Counted from the first letter of the stretch, positions 1 to 9,147 are shown. The stretch is DNA of 41,452 nt from an uncultured Bacteroidales bacterium (GCA_946055165.1 CAMGFA010000016.1:1-41452), one strand, 5' to 3'. Numbers and translations: made by a program. The notes: generated by a model from the letters alone, not told the origin.

Positions 1-304
1 GGTGGGTGTTCCAGATGCAGTGAAGACCCTTTGCGTGATGGCATCTGGCACGGTGGTGTTGGGATGGTGTATGTGGGAGGCAGGTGGGTGTTCCAGATGC
101 AGTGAAGACCCTTTGCGTGATGGCATCTGGCACGGTGGTGTTGGGATGGTGTATGTGGGAGGCAGGTGGGTGTTCCAGATGCGGCGAAGACCCTTTGAGT
201 GATGGCATCTGGCACGGTGGTGTAGGGATGGTGTATGTGGGAGGCAGGTGGGTGTTCCAGATATAGCGAAGACCCTTTGAGTGATGGCATCTGGCACGGT
301 GGTG
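1..304. repeat. 82-bp tandem repeat array, left copy (cut by window edge)
   Basis: Four units begin with CCAGATGC or a variant at 11, 93, 175 and 257, exactly 82 bp apart; the array continues leftward out of the window. Each unit has an inverted repeat, CCAGATGC then about 22 nt then GCATCTGG, followed by CACGGTGGTG and a G/T-rich tail of about 35 nt. The first two units are identical; the third has CCAGATGCGG and the fourth CCAGATATAG, so the last unit is the most diverged and its tail is replaced by unrelated sequence after 304. This is the same family and orientation as the array at 40383-41297. No open frame here looks like a gene. Confidence 0.95.
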
Positions 305-313
305 CTGTGGGAA

Positions 314-735
314 GCGCTCTTGAGGGTCTTGCCGAAAGATACCTCGTCTCCTGAGGAAGGAAGGGGCCCACAAGCGTAGCGAAGTGGGAAGGAGTCTCTG
401 AAGGCAAGGACCCTCAAGAGAGCGCAGAAAGATGAGTGGAACGCTGATGAAAATATGTACTGCGAGGCAGCTGGGGTCGTGGCTGGAAGGCTTGCGGCGC
501 AAGGGGACTGCGCGAGCAATGGACGCAAGGCGTCCATCCGCGAGCGCAGCTTGGACCAGAAGGAGGTGGAACAATGGCCGGGGTGTTTGAGCGTAGCGAG
601 TTCCCGGCCATCACCGACTTCGCAGGACAAGCTGCAGCGCGCATCGCCTGAAAGCCACAAGCCTGGCGGCCTAGCAGGGCAATGGACGCAAAGAGCCGCA
701 GTCCAATCCGCAGCGCGCATCGCCTGAAGCCACAA
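314..735. other. Gene-free segment dense in inverted repeats, possible structured RNA
   Basis: No credible gene lies between the left repeat array and metK. A helix of about 19 bp with small bulges can form between 314-333 (GCGCTCTTGAGGGTCTTGCC) and 403-425. It encloses hairpins 342-345/353-356 and CCCAC 367-371/GTGGG 384-388. Further on are CTGCGC 508-513/GCGCAG 544-549 enclosing ATGGACGC 519-526/GCGTCCAT 530-537, and ATGGCCGGG 574-582/CCCGGCCAT 603-611. Two of the loops share AGCGTAGCGA (373-382 and 590-599). A 19-nt stretch is repeated exactly at 634-652 and 710-728, each followed by GCCACAA. The strand of any transcript is unknown and no known RNA family was recognised. It could also be decayed repeat DNA. 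Positions 736-915 are AT-rich with nothing recognisable. Confidence 0.4.
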
Positions 736-915
736 TCTGGCTGTCAGGCAGTACACTTATAGAAAGTTGTTAAGCATTATTGTGTCAATAGTGGTATAAA
801 GAACGCATGGCAAATTCACTGCATCTAAGGGCTATTTAGTTATTTTTTGCGTAGATAATATCCCTAAACTGAAATAACAATAAGTCCTTTATTCTACCTT
901 CTTAAACACAGGGTT

Positions 916-2172
916 TTACTCCTGAGCCGAGAATTCCTCACGCAGTAAATCCACCATGTCCAGCTTTTCCCAGCCGAAGAACTGGATTCCGTTCTGGACA
1001 TAAGGTTCGCGTCCGAAATGTCCGTACGCAGCCGTAGGCTCATAAATAGGGGCCTTGAGGTGGAATCGGTCAACAATTGCGGCCGGACGAAGGTCGAAGA
1101 GCTCTCTAACCTTCGATGCTATGTAGGCATCGGTCTGCTCATGAGTGGCATTCTCCAGCCCCGGAACGCTGATGTGTGCACTGCCGTAGCTCTCGATAAA
1201 CACGCTTACAGGCTCGGCCACACCGATGGCGTAGGCCAGTTGTACCAAAATCTCATCGGCCACACCGGCAGCCACAAGATTCTTGGCAATGTACCTTGCC
1301 GCATAAGCAGCACTGCGATCCACCTTGGAAGGGTCTTTCCCGGAAAACGCACCACCGCCGTGGGCTCCGCGTCCGCCATAGGTGTCAACAATTATTTTAC
1401 GCCCGGTAAGGCCGGTATCGCCGGCCGGGCCACCGATGACGAATTTGCCCGTAGGGTTCACGTGAAGGGTGTATGTGCCGTCAAAAAGCCTTGCCAGATT
1501 CTCCGGCAGACTGGCAATCAGCCGCGGCAGCACGATTTCACGCACGTCCTGCTCAATTTTTGCGTGCATTTCTTCGTCCGATGCGAACTCGTCGTGCTGT
1601 GTGCTGAGCACTATCGTGTGAACGCGCTCCGGCTTGTGCTTGGCCGAGAACTGGATGGTAAACTGGCTTTTGGCATCGGGCCTGAGATAAGGCATCGGGC
1701 TCGGGCTTTCACGACGGATGTCGGAGAGTATGCGCAGCAGCGCGTGCGAAAGGCTCAGGGCCAGCGGCATATACTCCGGAGTGTCTTTGCAGGCATAACC
1801 GAACATCATGCCCTGGTCTCCGGCGCCCTGCAGTTCAGGGCTTTCGCGCACAACACCGCGGTTGATGTCGCGGCTCTGCTCGTGGATGGTGGAAATTATT
1901 CCGCAGGAATCGGCATCGAAATGGTATTCTGATTTTGTGTAGCCGATGCGGCGGATAACGCGGCGCACGGTTTCCTGGACATCGACATAGGCCTTGTCCG
2001 AGCTGACCTCGCCGCCTACAACTACAAGACCTGCAGTACAGAAGGTCTCGCAGGCCACTTTGGCCTCCGGGTCCTGTCGCAGGAACTCATCAAGAATTGC
2101 ATCTGAAATCTGGTCGGCAACCTTATCCGGGTGCCCTTCGGAGACGGACTCCGATGTGAAAAGGTAGTTCAT
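916..2172 (-). CDS. metK: S-adenosylmethionine synthetase
   Basis: This cytoplasmic enzyme makes S-adenosylmethionine from methionine and ATP. The 418-residue product begins [20 protein letters not shown], the conserved N-terminus of the family, with the HPDK motif at residues 14-17. The GAGDQG nucleotide motif is at 116-121 and the glycine-rich signature [14 protein letters not shown] at about 272-285. Length is normal. An in-frame ATG at 2253 would add 27 residues, but those codons lie across the riboswitch and the promoter, so the start at 2172 is preferred. The gene stands alone, reading toward the structured segment and the left repeat array, and is divergent from the TonB receptor gene. 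Confidence 0.97.
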   Translation of the reverse strand: MNYLFTSESVSEGHPDKVADQISDAILDEFLRQDPEAKVACETFCTAGLVVVGGEVSSDKAYVDVQETVRRVIRRIGYTKSEYHFDADSCGIISTIHEQSRDINRGVVRESPELQGAGDQGMMFGYACKDTPEYMPLALSLSHALLRILSDIRRESPSPMPYLRPDAKSQFTIQFSAKHKPERVHTIVLSTQHDEFASDEEMHAKIEQDVREIVLPRLIASLPENLARLFDGTYTLHVNPTGKFVIGGPAGDTGLTGRKIIVDTYGGRGAHGGGAFSGKDPSKVDRSAAYAARYIAKNLVAAGVADEILVQLAYAIGVAEPVSVFIESYGSAHISVPGLENATHEQTDAYIASKVRELFDLRPAAIVDRFHLKAPIYEPTAAYGHFGREPYVQNGIQFFGWEKLDMVDLLREEFSAQE

Positions 2173-2224
2173 CTTTTTAGCATTTTTTGTACGAGGTTGC
2201 AAGCAGTCAAATCTTTCCTCTCGT
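2173..2224 (-). promoter_or_regulatory. SAM-II riboswitch in the metK leader
   Basis: Read on the minus strand, the leader starts with ACGAGAGG, then AAAGATTTGACTGCTTGCAA, then CCTCGT, then ACAAAAAATGCTAAAAAG, directly followed by the metK ATG. ACGA..GG can pair with CCTCGT as P1. The loop GATTTG..TGCTTGCA and the 3' tail GCTAAAAAG match the SAM-II (SAM-alpha) consensus as I remember it. That class forms an H-type pseudoknot whose 3' part overlaps the ribosome-binding region. With no spacer before the start codon, SAM binding is inferred to block translation initiation of the SAM-producing enzyme. Identified by motif reading; no covariance model was run. Confidence 0.88.
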
Positions 2225-2239
2225 ATGAATAAAGGTTTG

Positions 2240-2271
2240 CAAAGATACGGCAAAATATTGGAAACGGCAAT
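2240..2271 (-). promoter_or_regulatory. Probable metK promoter (Bacteroidota type)
   Basis: On the minus strand, TATCTTTG (2240-2247) fits the TAnnTTTG -7 box, and ATTG (2268-2271) lies 20 nt upstream as an imperfect TTTG -33 box. Transcription would start near 2233, so the transcript contains the whole SAM-II element and has a leader of about 60 nt. Confidence 0.5.
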
Positions 2272-2304
2272 ACATCTGAAATAGTATTGCAGTGGATTTT
2301 TTTG

Positions 2305-2312
2305 TATATTTG
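2305..2312 (+). promoter_or_regulatory. -7 box of the TonB receptor operon
   Basis: TATATTTG matches TAnnTTTG exactly. It would start transcription near 2319, giving a leader of about 24 nt before the ATG at 2343. The -33 region has only a weak TATTG. Confidence 0.45.
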
Positions 2313-2342
2313 CCGGCGAAAATTTTAACTTAATTTTTATTT

Positions 2343-5300
2343 ATGAATCAAAATTTTAAAAGATTTGTATCTGCCTTGGCAGCAGTGCTTTTCGGAGTAG
2401 TTGCCTTTGCGCAGGTTACAACCTCGAGTATCAGTGGTCAGGTCACTGATGAACAGGGAGGCTCACTCCCGGGAGCTGGAATTGTTGCAGTTCACGTTCC
2501 CACTGGTTCTGTTTACTACTCGGTAGCCAACAACGACGGACGCTTTACTATCAATGGTATGCGTGCCGGTGGTCCTTACAAAGTTGAGATTTCTTTCGTG
2601 GGAATGGAGACTGTAGTGGTTTCTGATCTTTCTCTGAAACTTGGTGAGACCTACGAAATGAATGTTTATCTGAGGTCAACAAATGAACTGGATGCAGTTA
2701 CTGTTGTAAGTGAAAAGAAGTTCTCTTCTTCCAAGACTGGTGCTGGTTCAGCGTTCAGCAATGCTCAGGTGGAAAGTATGCCTTCTATTGACAGAAGTGT
2801 TTATGATATAGTTAAATATACACCACAGGCAAGTCTCAATAAAAACGGTGGTATTTCTTTCTCTGGAACAAACAACCGTTACAACAGCTTCCAGATTGAC
2901 GGTGCCGTTGCCAACGACTCTTTCGGTCTTGCATCTTCGGGTACCAATGGTGGCCAGGCAGGTGGAAACCCTATTTCCCTCGATGCCGTTGAGGAACTTC
3001 AGGTTGTAATTGCTCCTTTTGATGTCCGTCAGTCCGGCTTCACAGGAGGTGCCATCAACGCTATCACCAAATCAGGTACCAACGAAGTAAAAGGTTCTGT
3101 ATATTCAAGATACTTCAACGAAAACTTCATCGGAACAACAGCAGGTTCTCCTGAACAGATGAAGCAGTATTTCAACAAGGAAGAAAGAACAAAATTAGAT
3201 ACCGAGACATCTCTCAATGCAGGTTTCACCGTAGGAGCCCCTATCGTCAAGAACAAGGTATTCCTCTTCCTTTCAGGTGACTACAACAAACAGGAGTTCC
3301 CTACAGCATATTCTCCTGCAGAGGACAGCTATTCCAACAAGGAGCTCGCCAACAGTATTGTCTGGAACGGTAAAGACTATGGTAAGTATCTCAATGATGA
3401 GCTTGCCGATGCCATCCTTAAAAAGTATGTTGAAACATACGGTACCGGACTTGACAAGAATTACAGTGAGTCCTATGGTCTTCACCTCAAGACCAACCGT
3501 GCATACAATCTTATGGCCCGTGTTGACTGGAATATCAACGACAACAACAAGTTGATGGTCCGTTATCAGTATGCAGATGCCTATTCCGACAAATACTCGG
3601 CTGGAGCTTCTTCCTATACTTTCAATAATTCATCATACAAGCAGTCAAACAAGACCAACACTTTGGTAGGAGAACTCCATACACGTATCAGCGACGATAT
3701 GTCGAATGAACTTCGTGCCACTGCAGTGTTTGTCCGTGACAAACGTGATCCTGGCTATGCCGGTGCAACCATGAAGATCAAGGACAAAATTAGCATCAAT
3801 CTCGGAACAGAGTATTCTTCAGGTGCAAACTCAATGAATTCAGACACCTATACTCTTACCGACAACTTCTCCTGGTATGTTGGAAACCATAATATTACAA
3901 TAGGTACACACAACGAATTCTTCAAATTCAACAACGTGTACCTTCAATATGCTTACGGTGAGTTCGAATTTGCTTCTTTGCAGGACTATTTCGACAATAA
4001 GCCAAGTAAGTATTATTACAACTATGCCGATCCTGATTATACAGGCGGCAAGACCATCTGGGCTGCTCCTACTTATGCCCTTGAACTTGGCGCATATATT
4101 CAGGATGAATGGAAGCCGAACCGTGACCTTACTCTCACTTATGGCGTCCGTGTAGATGTTCCTATGCTCCTCAATAAACCTATCGAAAACAAGGAGTTCA
4201 ACAAATATTCCGATGACCAGACTGCTGCCGGTCACTCTCAGTTTAAAGGACAGTATGTTGGAACAGTGCCGAACGCAACTCCGCTCTTCTCGCCGCGCAT
4301 CGGATTCCGTTATTATATGGACGATGCCCACACAAGTCTCCTCCGCGGTGGCGTGGGCCTCTTTACCGGACGTGTTCCTTTTGTATGGCTTTCAAATGCT
4401 TACAACAATACCGGAGTTGCAACGAAGTCCACAACCCTCAGCAGCGAGCTTGAAAGGCTCTATCAGTCCAAGTACACTGGCGTAAAAGACGGACTTGCAA
4501 CATCCAACCCTTACACTTATGTTCAGAACGGACTTATCTCTCCGAAAGCTTCCGGCCTTACTATCAACACCCTCAGCAAAAATTTCAAGTATCCTCAAGT
4601 ATTCCGTGCCAACCTTGGATATGAGCAGTCTTTCGACGGTGGTTGGGACTTTACTTTCGACGCTCTCTTCAGCAAGGGCCTCAATAATGTATTCTTCAAG
4701 AATCTTGTTATTGAAAGCAACAAGCTTGTATATCCTGTAAACAAGGATGTTTATAAGCAGAATGGTGTCAGCGCTCCATATTATCATAATATCAGCGGTG
4801 AAACCTATTCAACCGTTGTTGCTCTTGGCAATACAAACCTGGGTTATACCTATTCCCTTTCCGCCCAGCTTGTAAAGCATTTCAACTGGGGTCTTGACCT
4901 CTCTGCTTCATATACTTATGGCCATTCATATTCTGTAAATGACTGTACATCTTCTGTTGCATTTTCCAACTGGAAATACAATTACTGTGTAGATTCCAAC
5001 AATCCTGAGTTGTCATACTCTCAGTTCGACATTCCTCACAAGGTAACTGCTGTAGCATCTTATACTTCACCTAAGTATTTCGGTGGAAGAATGAGCACAA
5101 ACATTACCATCTCTTATATTGGAGGCAGTGGAATGCGTTACAGCTATACTATGAGGGAGAATTCCGATTTCAATGGCGATGGATTTACAGGCAACTCCCT
5201 GCTTTATATTCCAACACAGACAGAACTTCCTCAGATGAACTGGGCTACTCCTGCCGATGCCCTCAAGTTCGAAGAGTTCATCCGCCAGGATTCTTATCTC

Positions 5301-5648
5301 AGCTCTCACCGTGGACAGTGGTCAAAGCGTAATGGCGGAATTGCTCCTTGGGAGAACCATTTCGACGTTCACGTTGCCCAGAATATTTTCTACGATGCAG
5401 CCAGAAAGCGCAAGGTGGAAATTACTCTTGACCTTCTCAATGCCAGCAACCTCATTAACCGTAGCTGGGGTCTTTATTACACCTCTGCCTACAACCGTCA
5501 GGTGCTCACAGTTACAGATGTAACTGTTGATGCTGAGGGAAATGCTACTCCTACCTACTCATTCCTCGACACAGTTTACAATACTCCGAGCTTGAGTGAC
5601 TTCTCATCCCGCTGGCGTTTCCAGCTTGGTCTCAGACTTACTTTCTAA
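2343..5648 (+). CDS. Oar-like TonB-dependent outer-membrane receptor
   Basis: The 1101-residue product has a signal peptide ending near VAFAQ (residues 20-24). A carboxypeptidase-regulatory-like domain follows at about 28-115 (SISGQVTDEQGGSLPGAGI...). Then comes a plug-like segment with YNSFQIDGAVAND and AIT-KSGTNE-type sequence at about 140-250. The rest is a very long aromatic-rich beta barrel ending in RFQLGLRLTF, a typical outer-membrane C-terminus. The order and length fit the Oar/OMP_b-brl_4 group rather than SusC. The protein would sit in the outer membrane and import or secrete a substrate that the sequence does not reveal. The lipoprotein gene 23 nt downstream is surely co-transcribed and probably encodes its surface partner. 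No TonB or ExbBD genes are nearby. Confidence 0.9.
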   Translation: MNQNFKRFVSALAAVLFGVVAFAQVTTSSISGQVTDEQGGSLPGAGIVAVHVPTGSVYYSVANNDGRFTINGMRAGGPYKVEISFVGMETVVVSDLSLKLGETYEMNVYLRSTNELDAVTVVSEKKFSSSKTGAGSAFSNAQVESMPSIDRSVYDIVKYTPQASLNKNGGISFSGTNNRYNSFQIDGAVANDSFGLASSGTNGGQAGGNPISLDAVEELQVVIAPFDVRQSGFTGGAINAITKSGTNEVKGSVYSRYFNENFIGTTAGSPEQMKQYFNKEERTKLDTETSLNAGFTVGAPIVKNKVFLFLSGDYNKQEFPTAYSPAEDSYSNKELANSIVWNGKDYGKYLNDELADAILKKYVETYGTGLDKNYSESYGLHLKTNRAYNLMARVDWNINDNNKLMVRYQYADAYSDKYSAGASSYTFNNSSYKQSNKTNTLVGELHTRISDDMSNELRATAVFVRDKRDPGYAGATMKIKDKISINLGTEYSSGANSMNSDTYTLTDNFSWYVGNHNITIGTHNEFFKFNNVYLQYAYGEFEFASLQDYFDNKPSKYYYNYADPDYTGGKTIWAAPTYALELGAYIQDEWKPNRDLTLTYGVRVDVPMLLNKPIENKEFNKYSDDQTAAGHSQFKGQYVGTVPNATPLFSPRIGFRYYMDDAHTSLLRGGVGLFTGRVPFVWLSNAYNNTGVATKSTTLSSELERLYQSKYTGVKDGLATSNPYTYVQNGLISPKASGLTINTLSKNFKYPQVFRANLGYEQSFDGGWDFTFDALFSKGLNNVFFKNLVIESNKLVYPVNKDVYKQNGVSAPYYHNISGETYSTVVALGNTNLGYTYSLSAQLVKHFNWGLDLSASYTYGHSYSVNDCTSSVAFSNWKYNYCVDSNNPELSYSQFDIPHKVTAVASYTSPKYFGGRMSTNITISYIGGSGMRYSYTMRENSDFNGDGFTGNSLLYIPTQTELPQMNWATPADALKFEEFIRQDSYLSSHRGQWSKRNGGIAPWENHFDVHVAQNIFYDAARKRKVEITLDLLNASNLINRSWGLYYTSAYNRQVLTVTDVTVDAEGNATPTYSFLDTVYNTPSLSDFSSRWRFQLGLRLTF

Positions 5649-5671
5649 TATAATTTTCACACATATTCAGT

Positions 5672-8600
5672 ATGAATAAATTTTTTAAGTCAATTTTAGC
5701 TCTGGTTGCAGGTGCGGCGTTTGTCGCATCCTGCAATCCGGTTCAGCAGGCACCTCTCGGTACTTCAGTTAAGGCCGATGTCACAGAATTGGAGTTTGAT
5801 GCTCAGAAATCAGAACCAGTTGATGTTCAGATTACCTCAGATGGTGACTGGATTGCTATTGCCGACAATTGGATTACTTTGTCGGCTGCTAATGGAACAG
5901 GTAATTCTTCCCTCACAGTTTCGGTAGAAGATAATGTTGATGCCGACGGAAAACTTCAAGGTCCACGTTCGGGAAAGATTACCTTGACTTGTTCTGCATC
6001 ATCGGAGGACGGTACTTTTGTAATTACCGTCAATCAGAAGGGAGACTCAAGTCTTGATACCCGCAGAACTTATGTTCGTGTAACAGAAGGCGTTAAAGCT
6101 GGAAAAGCTTATTTGATTGCAGCTTGGGATGGCGCAAGCCTTCAGGCAGCCAAGCCGCTTGAGGCTGCCAAGGACTATGGATATCTTTATCCTCTCGCTG
6201 TTGAGGATGTTGAGGGAACTGTTTCAACAGCTGATGCTTCCTGCGGATTCATTTTCGAGGCTGTTGAAGGCGGCTTTGCTATCCGTCAGTCGGATGGCCG
6301 TTACCTTATTATGACAGGAACCCACAACAGCTTCAATATGGCCGATACCTACACAGATGGCGGCGTTTGGACTGTTGAACCGGCTGATGAGGGCACTTTC
6401 ACAATTAAGAATGTAGCTATGCAGAAGTGGATGCAGTACTCTACTCAGTACAGCTCTTACGGCGCATACAATTCTGAGTCCGGAGTAATGCCTCGTCTTT
6501 ACGAGGACACTAAAGAGGCAGTAATTGACGACAGCAAGCTTTATGCAGAAAAGGCTTCTCTCGAAGTTGCAGCCGATGCAACAAAAGCTGAATTCTCTAT
6601 CGTTTCCAACCTCGATTGGACTGTTTCCAAAACAGAGGGTGATTGGGCTACCCTTAAGACAGAAAGTGGTTCAAACAACGGTACTGTAGTTGTTGAATTT
6701 GAAGCTAATGCCGGCGAAGACCGCGTTGCCAGGTTTGTGGTTTCTTCGAAAGATGGAAACAAGAGCGCAGAACTCACCCTCACCCAGAAGAGCGCTACTG
6801 TAAATTACAACACACTTGCTGAACTTGTAGAGCTTCTTTCAAGCGGAGCAGAACTTGCATCGTCATACACTTCCAAGGATGTTCATGTTATTGCAGTTGG
6901 TTCAAGCCAAATTGTAGTAAAGGACGATACTGCAATTATGTTTATGTTCAAAAAGGATTCAGGTCTTAAAGTGGGAGACGTTGTTACCCTTTCTGGTGCT
7001 ATTACTCTTTATAATGGTTGTCCTGAATGGAACAGCCCTGAAATTGAAAAAACAGGTACTGTTGAAGTATCTTATCCTTCAGAGGCAACTCTTCTTGACG
7101 AGGCTGCACTTGCCGCTTATGCTGAAGCTCCTTCAATCCTCTATGGAAAAGTTGAGGGTACAAAGGATGGCTACAATATTAATGTTGGTAAGCAGGTAGT
7201 AAACGCATATTCCAACTTCACTATTGCAGACGGTCCTGTTGTTCTCTATGGATACACCATTGGATACAACTCGAAGGGCCAGACAAACTTTGTAGTTACT
7301 TCTTATGAGGAAGTTGAAGCCCCTGCTCCAGAGTATAGCCTCGACGGAAAGCAGTGGGAGTTCAAGTGGGAAGATATGATGAATACAAGTGCTGTTTTTG
7401 ATTTCGGCGTAACTACTCCTGGCGTTCTTTATTTCGCTTATGATGTATCTGTTCTCAATCCAGATGTCCAGGGACATTATTTTATGTATTCTGGAACATA
7501 TGAGATAGATGCGGAAAATTCAAAGGTAATTTGCAATCTTGTTAATGCTTTTGATGAAAGTGAAGTTCTTAGTGGAGAAATTCCTTATGCGAATCTTACC
7601 GAATCTTCTGTAACGTTCTCTTTCCAGAATGATTTCTATTATTTCATTTATCAAGAAACTGCTGAAGCTACAGTTCCTGCAGAGTATATCCCTATTCTTG
7701 ATTACAATTCATTAGGTGGTAATTATGACCTTATTCCTTCTGGAGAGTATTGGATTGTAGCAGACGGTAAAGCCGCTTTACCTCTTTCAAAGGAATATGG
7801 ATATCCTTCAGTCGTAGATCTTGTGGAAGGTGCAAGCTTTGCACGTAACAGATTCACCATTACACAATTCTCTGAAGAAGATCCAACATATACAATTCAG
7901 GATGCTGAAGGATACTATTATTATAATCAGGAAGGATTTAAGACTTTATCTCGTTCTTTGACTTTTGATGAGTATAGTGAAAACGCTGCAAGTTTTGTTT
8001 GGACTATTGTTGAAGCAAAAGAAGGTGGATATCAGATTTCCAATAATGGAACAGGAGCTACTCTTGCTTATTCTATAACACACAACTCCTTTGGCGTTTA
8101 CAATGATCTCGCCGATACTGTTTTGCCAGATCTCATCCTCTCAACCTACTGGGAGCTTGAGCCAGCTGCCATCAATGTGCCTGCTGCCAAGACAGTAACC
8201 GAAGGTGAGACTGTTGCCCTCAGCCCTAGCACCAACTCCGACGCTACTGCATTCACCTACGAATCTGCAGATGCAACAATTGCAACCGTAAGTGCCGAAG
8301 GCGTTATTACAGGTGTGAAGGAAGGCACCACCACAATCACCGTCAGCATCCCTGCTACAGAGTACTACACCGAAGCCAGCGCTGAGGTTACCGTAACTGT
8401 TAAAGCAGTTGGTGGAGAGGTAACTACTGTTGATGACGTTCTGAATCAGGCTTGGACAGGAGTAAAAGATAAAGACTATACTCTTGTTGAAGGTTTGAAT
8501 GGTGACTCTGGTGCAGTATATTCTGTTCAGTGCGCAGGTAGTAACTCCTCTATTCAGTTGAGAAGCAAGAATAGCAATTCAGGAATTGTTACTACAGTAT

Positions 8601-8863
8601 CTGGCGGCAAAGCAGTAAAGGTTGTTGTTGAATGGGAAGGCAGTACTGTGGAAGGAAGAACTCTTGATGTTTACGGAAGTAACACTGCTTATACAAACCC
8701 TACAGAGCTCTATAGTGACGACACAAAGGGAACCAAATTGGGTTCAATCGTATGTGGTACATCAACTGAATTGGAGCTTGCCGGTGAGTATGATTATATA
8801 GCATTCCGTTCAAATAATGGTGCAATGTATATTAAATCCATTACTATAACATATCAGAAATAA
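5672..8863 (+). CDS. Multidomain surface lipoprotein with BACON and Ig-like domains
   Basis: A 1063-residue lipoprotein: the signal peptide ends FVASC, with the lipid-modified cysteine at residue 21. Visible parts in order are a BACON domain (about 35-124), a beta-rich module (143-282), a second BACON domain (293-375), OB-fold-like beta segments (about 378-548), an unassigned part (555-665), a second copy of the beta-rich module (689-828), a bacterial Ig-like group 2 domain (833-912, TIATVSAEGVITGVKEGTTT) and a C-terminal beta domain (920-1063). No catalytic motif is visible. BACON and Ig-like domains are common in Bacteroidota surface proteins that bind glycans or mucin, so substrate capture for the upstream receptor is a reasonable guess, not a demonstrated role. 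Codon use resembles the receptor gene and is more AT-rich than the neighbours downstream. Confidence 0.88.
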   Translation: MNKFFKSILALVAGAAFVASCNPVQQAPLGTSVKADVTELEFDAQKSEPVDVQITSDGDWIAIADNWITLSAANGTGNSSLTVSVEDNVDADGKLQGPRSGKITLTCSASSEDGTFVITVNQKGDSSLDTRRTYVRVTEGVKAGKAYLIAAWDGASLQAAKPLEAAKDYGYLYPLAVEDVEGTVSTADASCGFIFEAVEGGFAIRQSDGRYLIMTGTHNSFNMADTYTDGGVWTVEPADEGTFTIKNVAMQKWMQYSTQYSSYGAYNSESGVMPRLYEDTKEAVIDDSKLYAEKASLEVAADATKAEFSIVSNLDWTVSKTEGDWATLKTESGSNNGTVVVEFEANAGEDRVARFVVSSKDGNKSAELTLTQKSATVNYNTLAELVELLSSGAELASSYTSKDVHVIAVGSSQIVVKDDTAIMFMFKKDSGLKVGDVVTLSGAITLYNGCPEWNSPEIEKTGTVEVSYPSEATLLDEAALAAYAEAPSILYGKVEGTKDGYNINVGKQVVNAYSNFTIADGPVVLYGYTIGYNSKGQTNFVVTSYEEVEAPAPEYSLDGKQWEFKWEDMMNTSAVFDFGVTTPGVLYFAYDVSVLNPDVQGHYFMYSGTYEIDAENSKVICNLVNAFDESEVLSGEIPYANLTESSVTFSFQNDFYYFIYQETAEATVPAEYIPILDYNSLGGNYDLIPSGEYWIVADGKAALPLSKEYGYPSVVDLVEGASFARNRFTITQFSEEDPTYTIQDAEGYYYYNQEGFKTLSRSLTFDEYSENAASFVWTIVEAKEGGYQISNNGTGATLAYSITHNSFGVYNDLADTVLPDLILSTYWELEPAAINVPAAKTVTEGETVALSPSTNSDATAFTYESADATIATVSAEGVITGVKEGTTTITVSIPATEYYTEASAEVTVTVKAVGGEVTTVDDVLNQAWTGVKDKDYTLVEGLNGDSGAVYSVQCAGSNSSIQLRSKNSNSGIVTTVSGGKAVKVVVEWEGSTVEGRTLDVYGSNTAYTNPTELYSDDTKGTKLGSIVCGTSTELELAGEYDYIAFRSNNGAMYIKSITITYQK

Positions 8864-8910
8864 AGCCACACTTCGACAAACTCCGTGTAACTGACACGAA
8901 GTAATATATC

Positions 8911-8953
8911 AGTAGCAGCAACTTTGCCAAAGTTAGTGCAAGTTGCTGCTACT
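8911..8953 (+). terminator. Hairpin terminator after the receptor/lipoprotein operon
   Basis: AGTAGCAGCAACTT (8911-8924) pairs perfectly with AAGTTGCTGCTACT (8940-8953): a 14-bp stem with a 15-nt loop, 48 nt after the lipoprotein stop. Only a short T-rich stretch follows. A smaller hairpin, ACATGC/GCATGT at 8965-8981, lies just downstream. The remainder of the 311-nt gap to the next gene shows nothing else recognisable before the promoter. Confidence 0.75.
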
Positions 8954-9121
8954 TTCATATAATTACATGCTACTTGCATGTATTTCGCCGGAGGCTTACG
9001 TTGTGACAAGGTGTCTCCCGGTGGTGATGTTTACGTTTGTGTTTGACACTTCTGTCATATTTTTGCCGATTTTTCATAATTTTGTAACAATAATGAACGA
9101 TTACAGCCCCAAGAAAACGGA

Positions 9122-9147
9122 TTTGCACAATTTTTGTATTATCTTTG
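9122..9147 (+). promoter_or_regulatory. Probable promoter of the phospholipid-synthesis gene run
   Basis: TATCTTTG (9140-9147) fits the -7 box; TTTG at 9122-9125 is 14 nt upstream, shorter than the usual spacing of about 20. Transcription starting near 9153 would exclude the in-frame ATG at 9145 and supports translation from 9175. Confidence 0.45.

Noticed and set aside
414..727. Small open frames across the structured segment (76 and 90 codons)
   Set aside because: They cross the long inverted repeats, lack promoter or start signals, and the translated peptides are low-complexity.
314..735. RNase P RNA, tmRNA or a group II intron
   Set aside because: No GAGGAAAGTCC-type core of RNase P, no CCA-ended tRNA-like part of tmRNA and no domain V hairpin with its GAAA loop could be found.
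1018..1932. 304-codon plus-strand frame opposite metK
   Set aside because: Antisense to a fully conserved gene, without family features.
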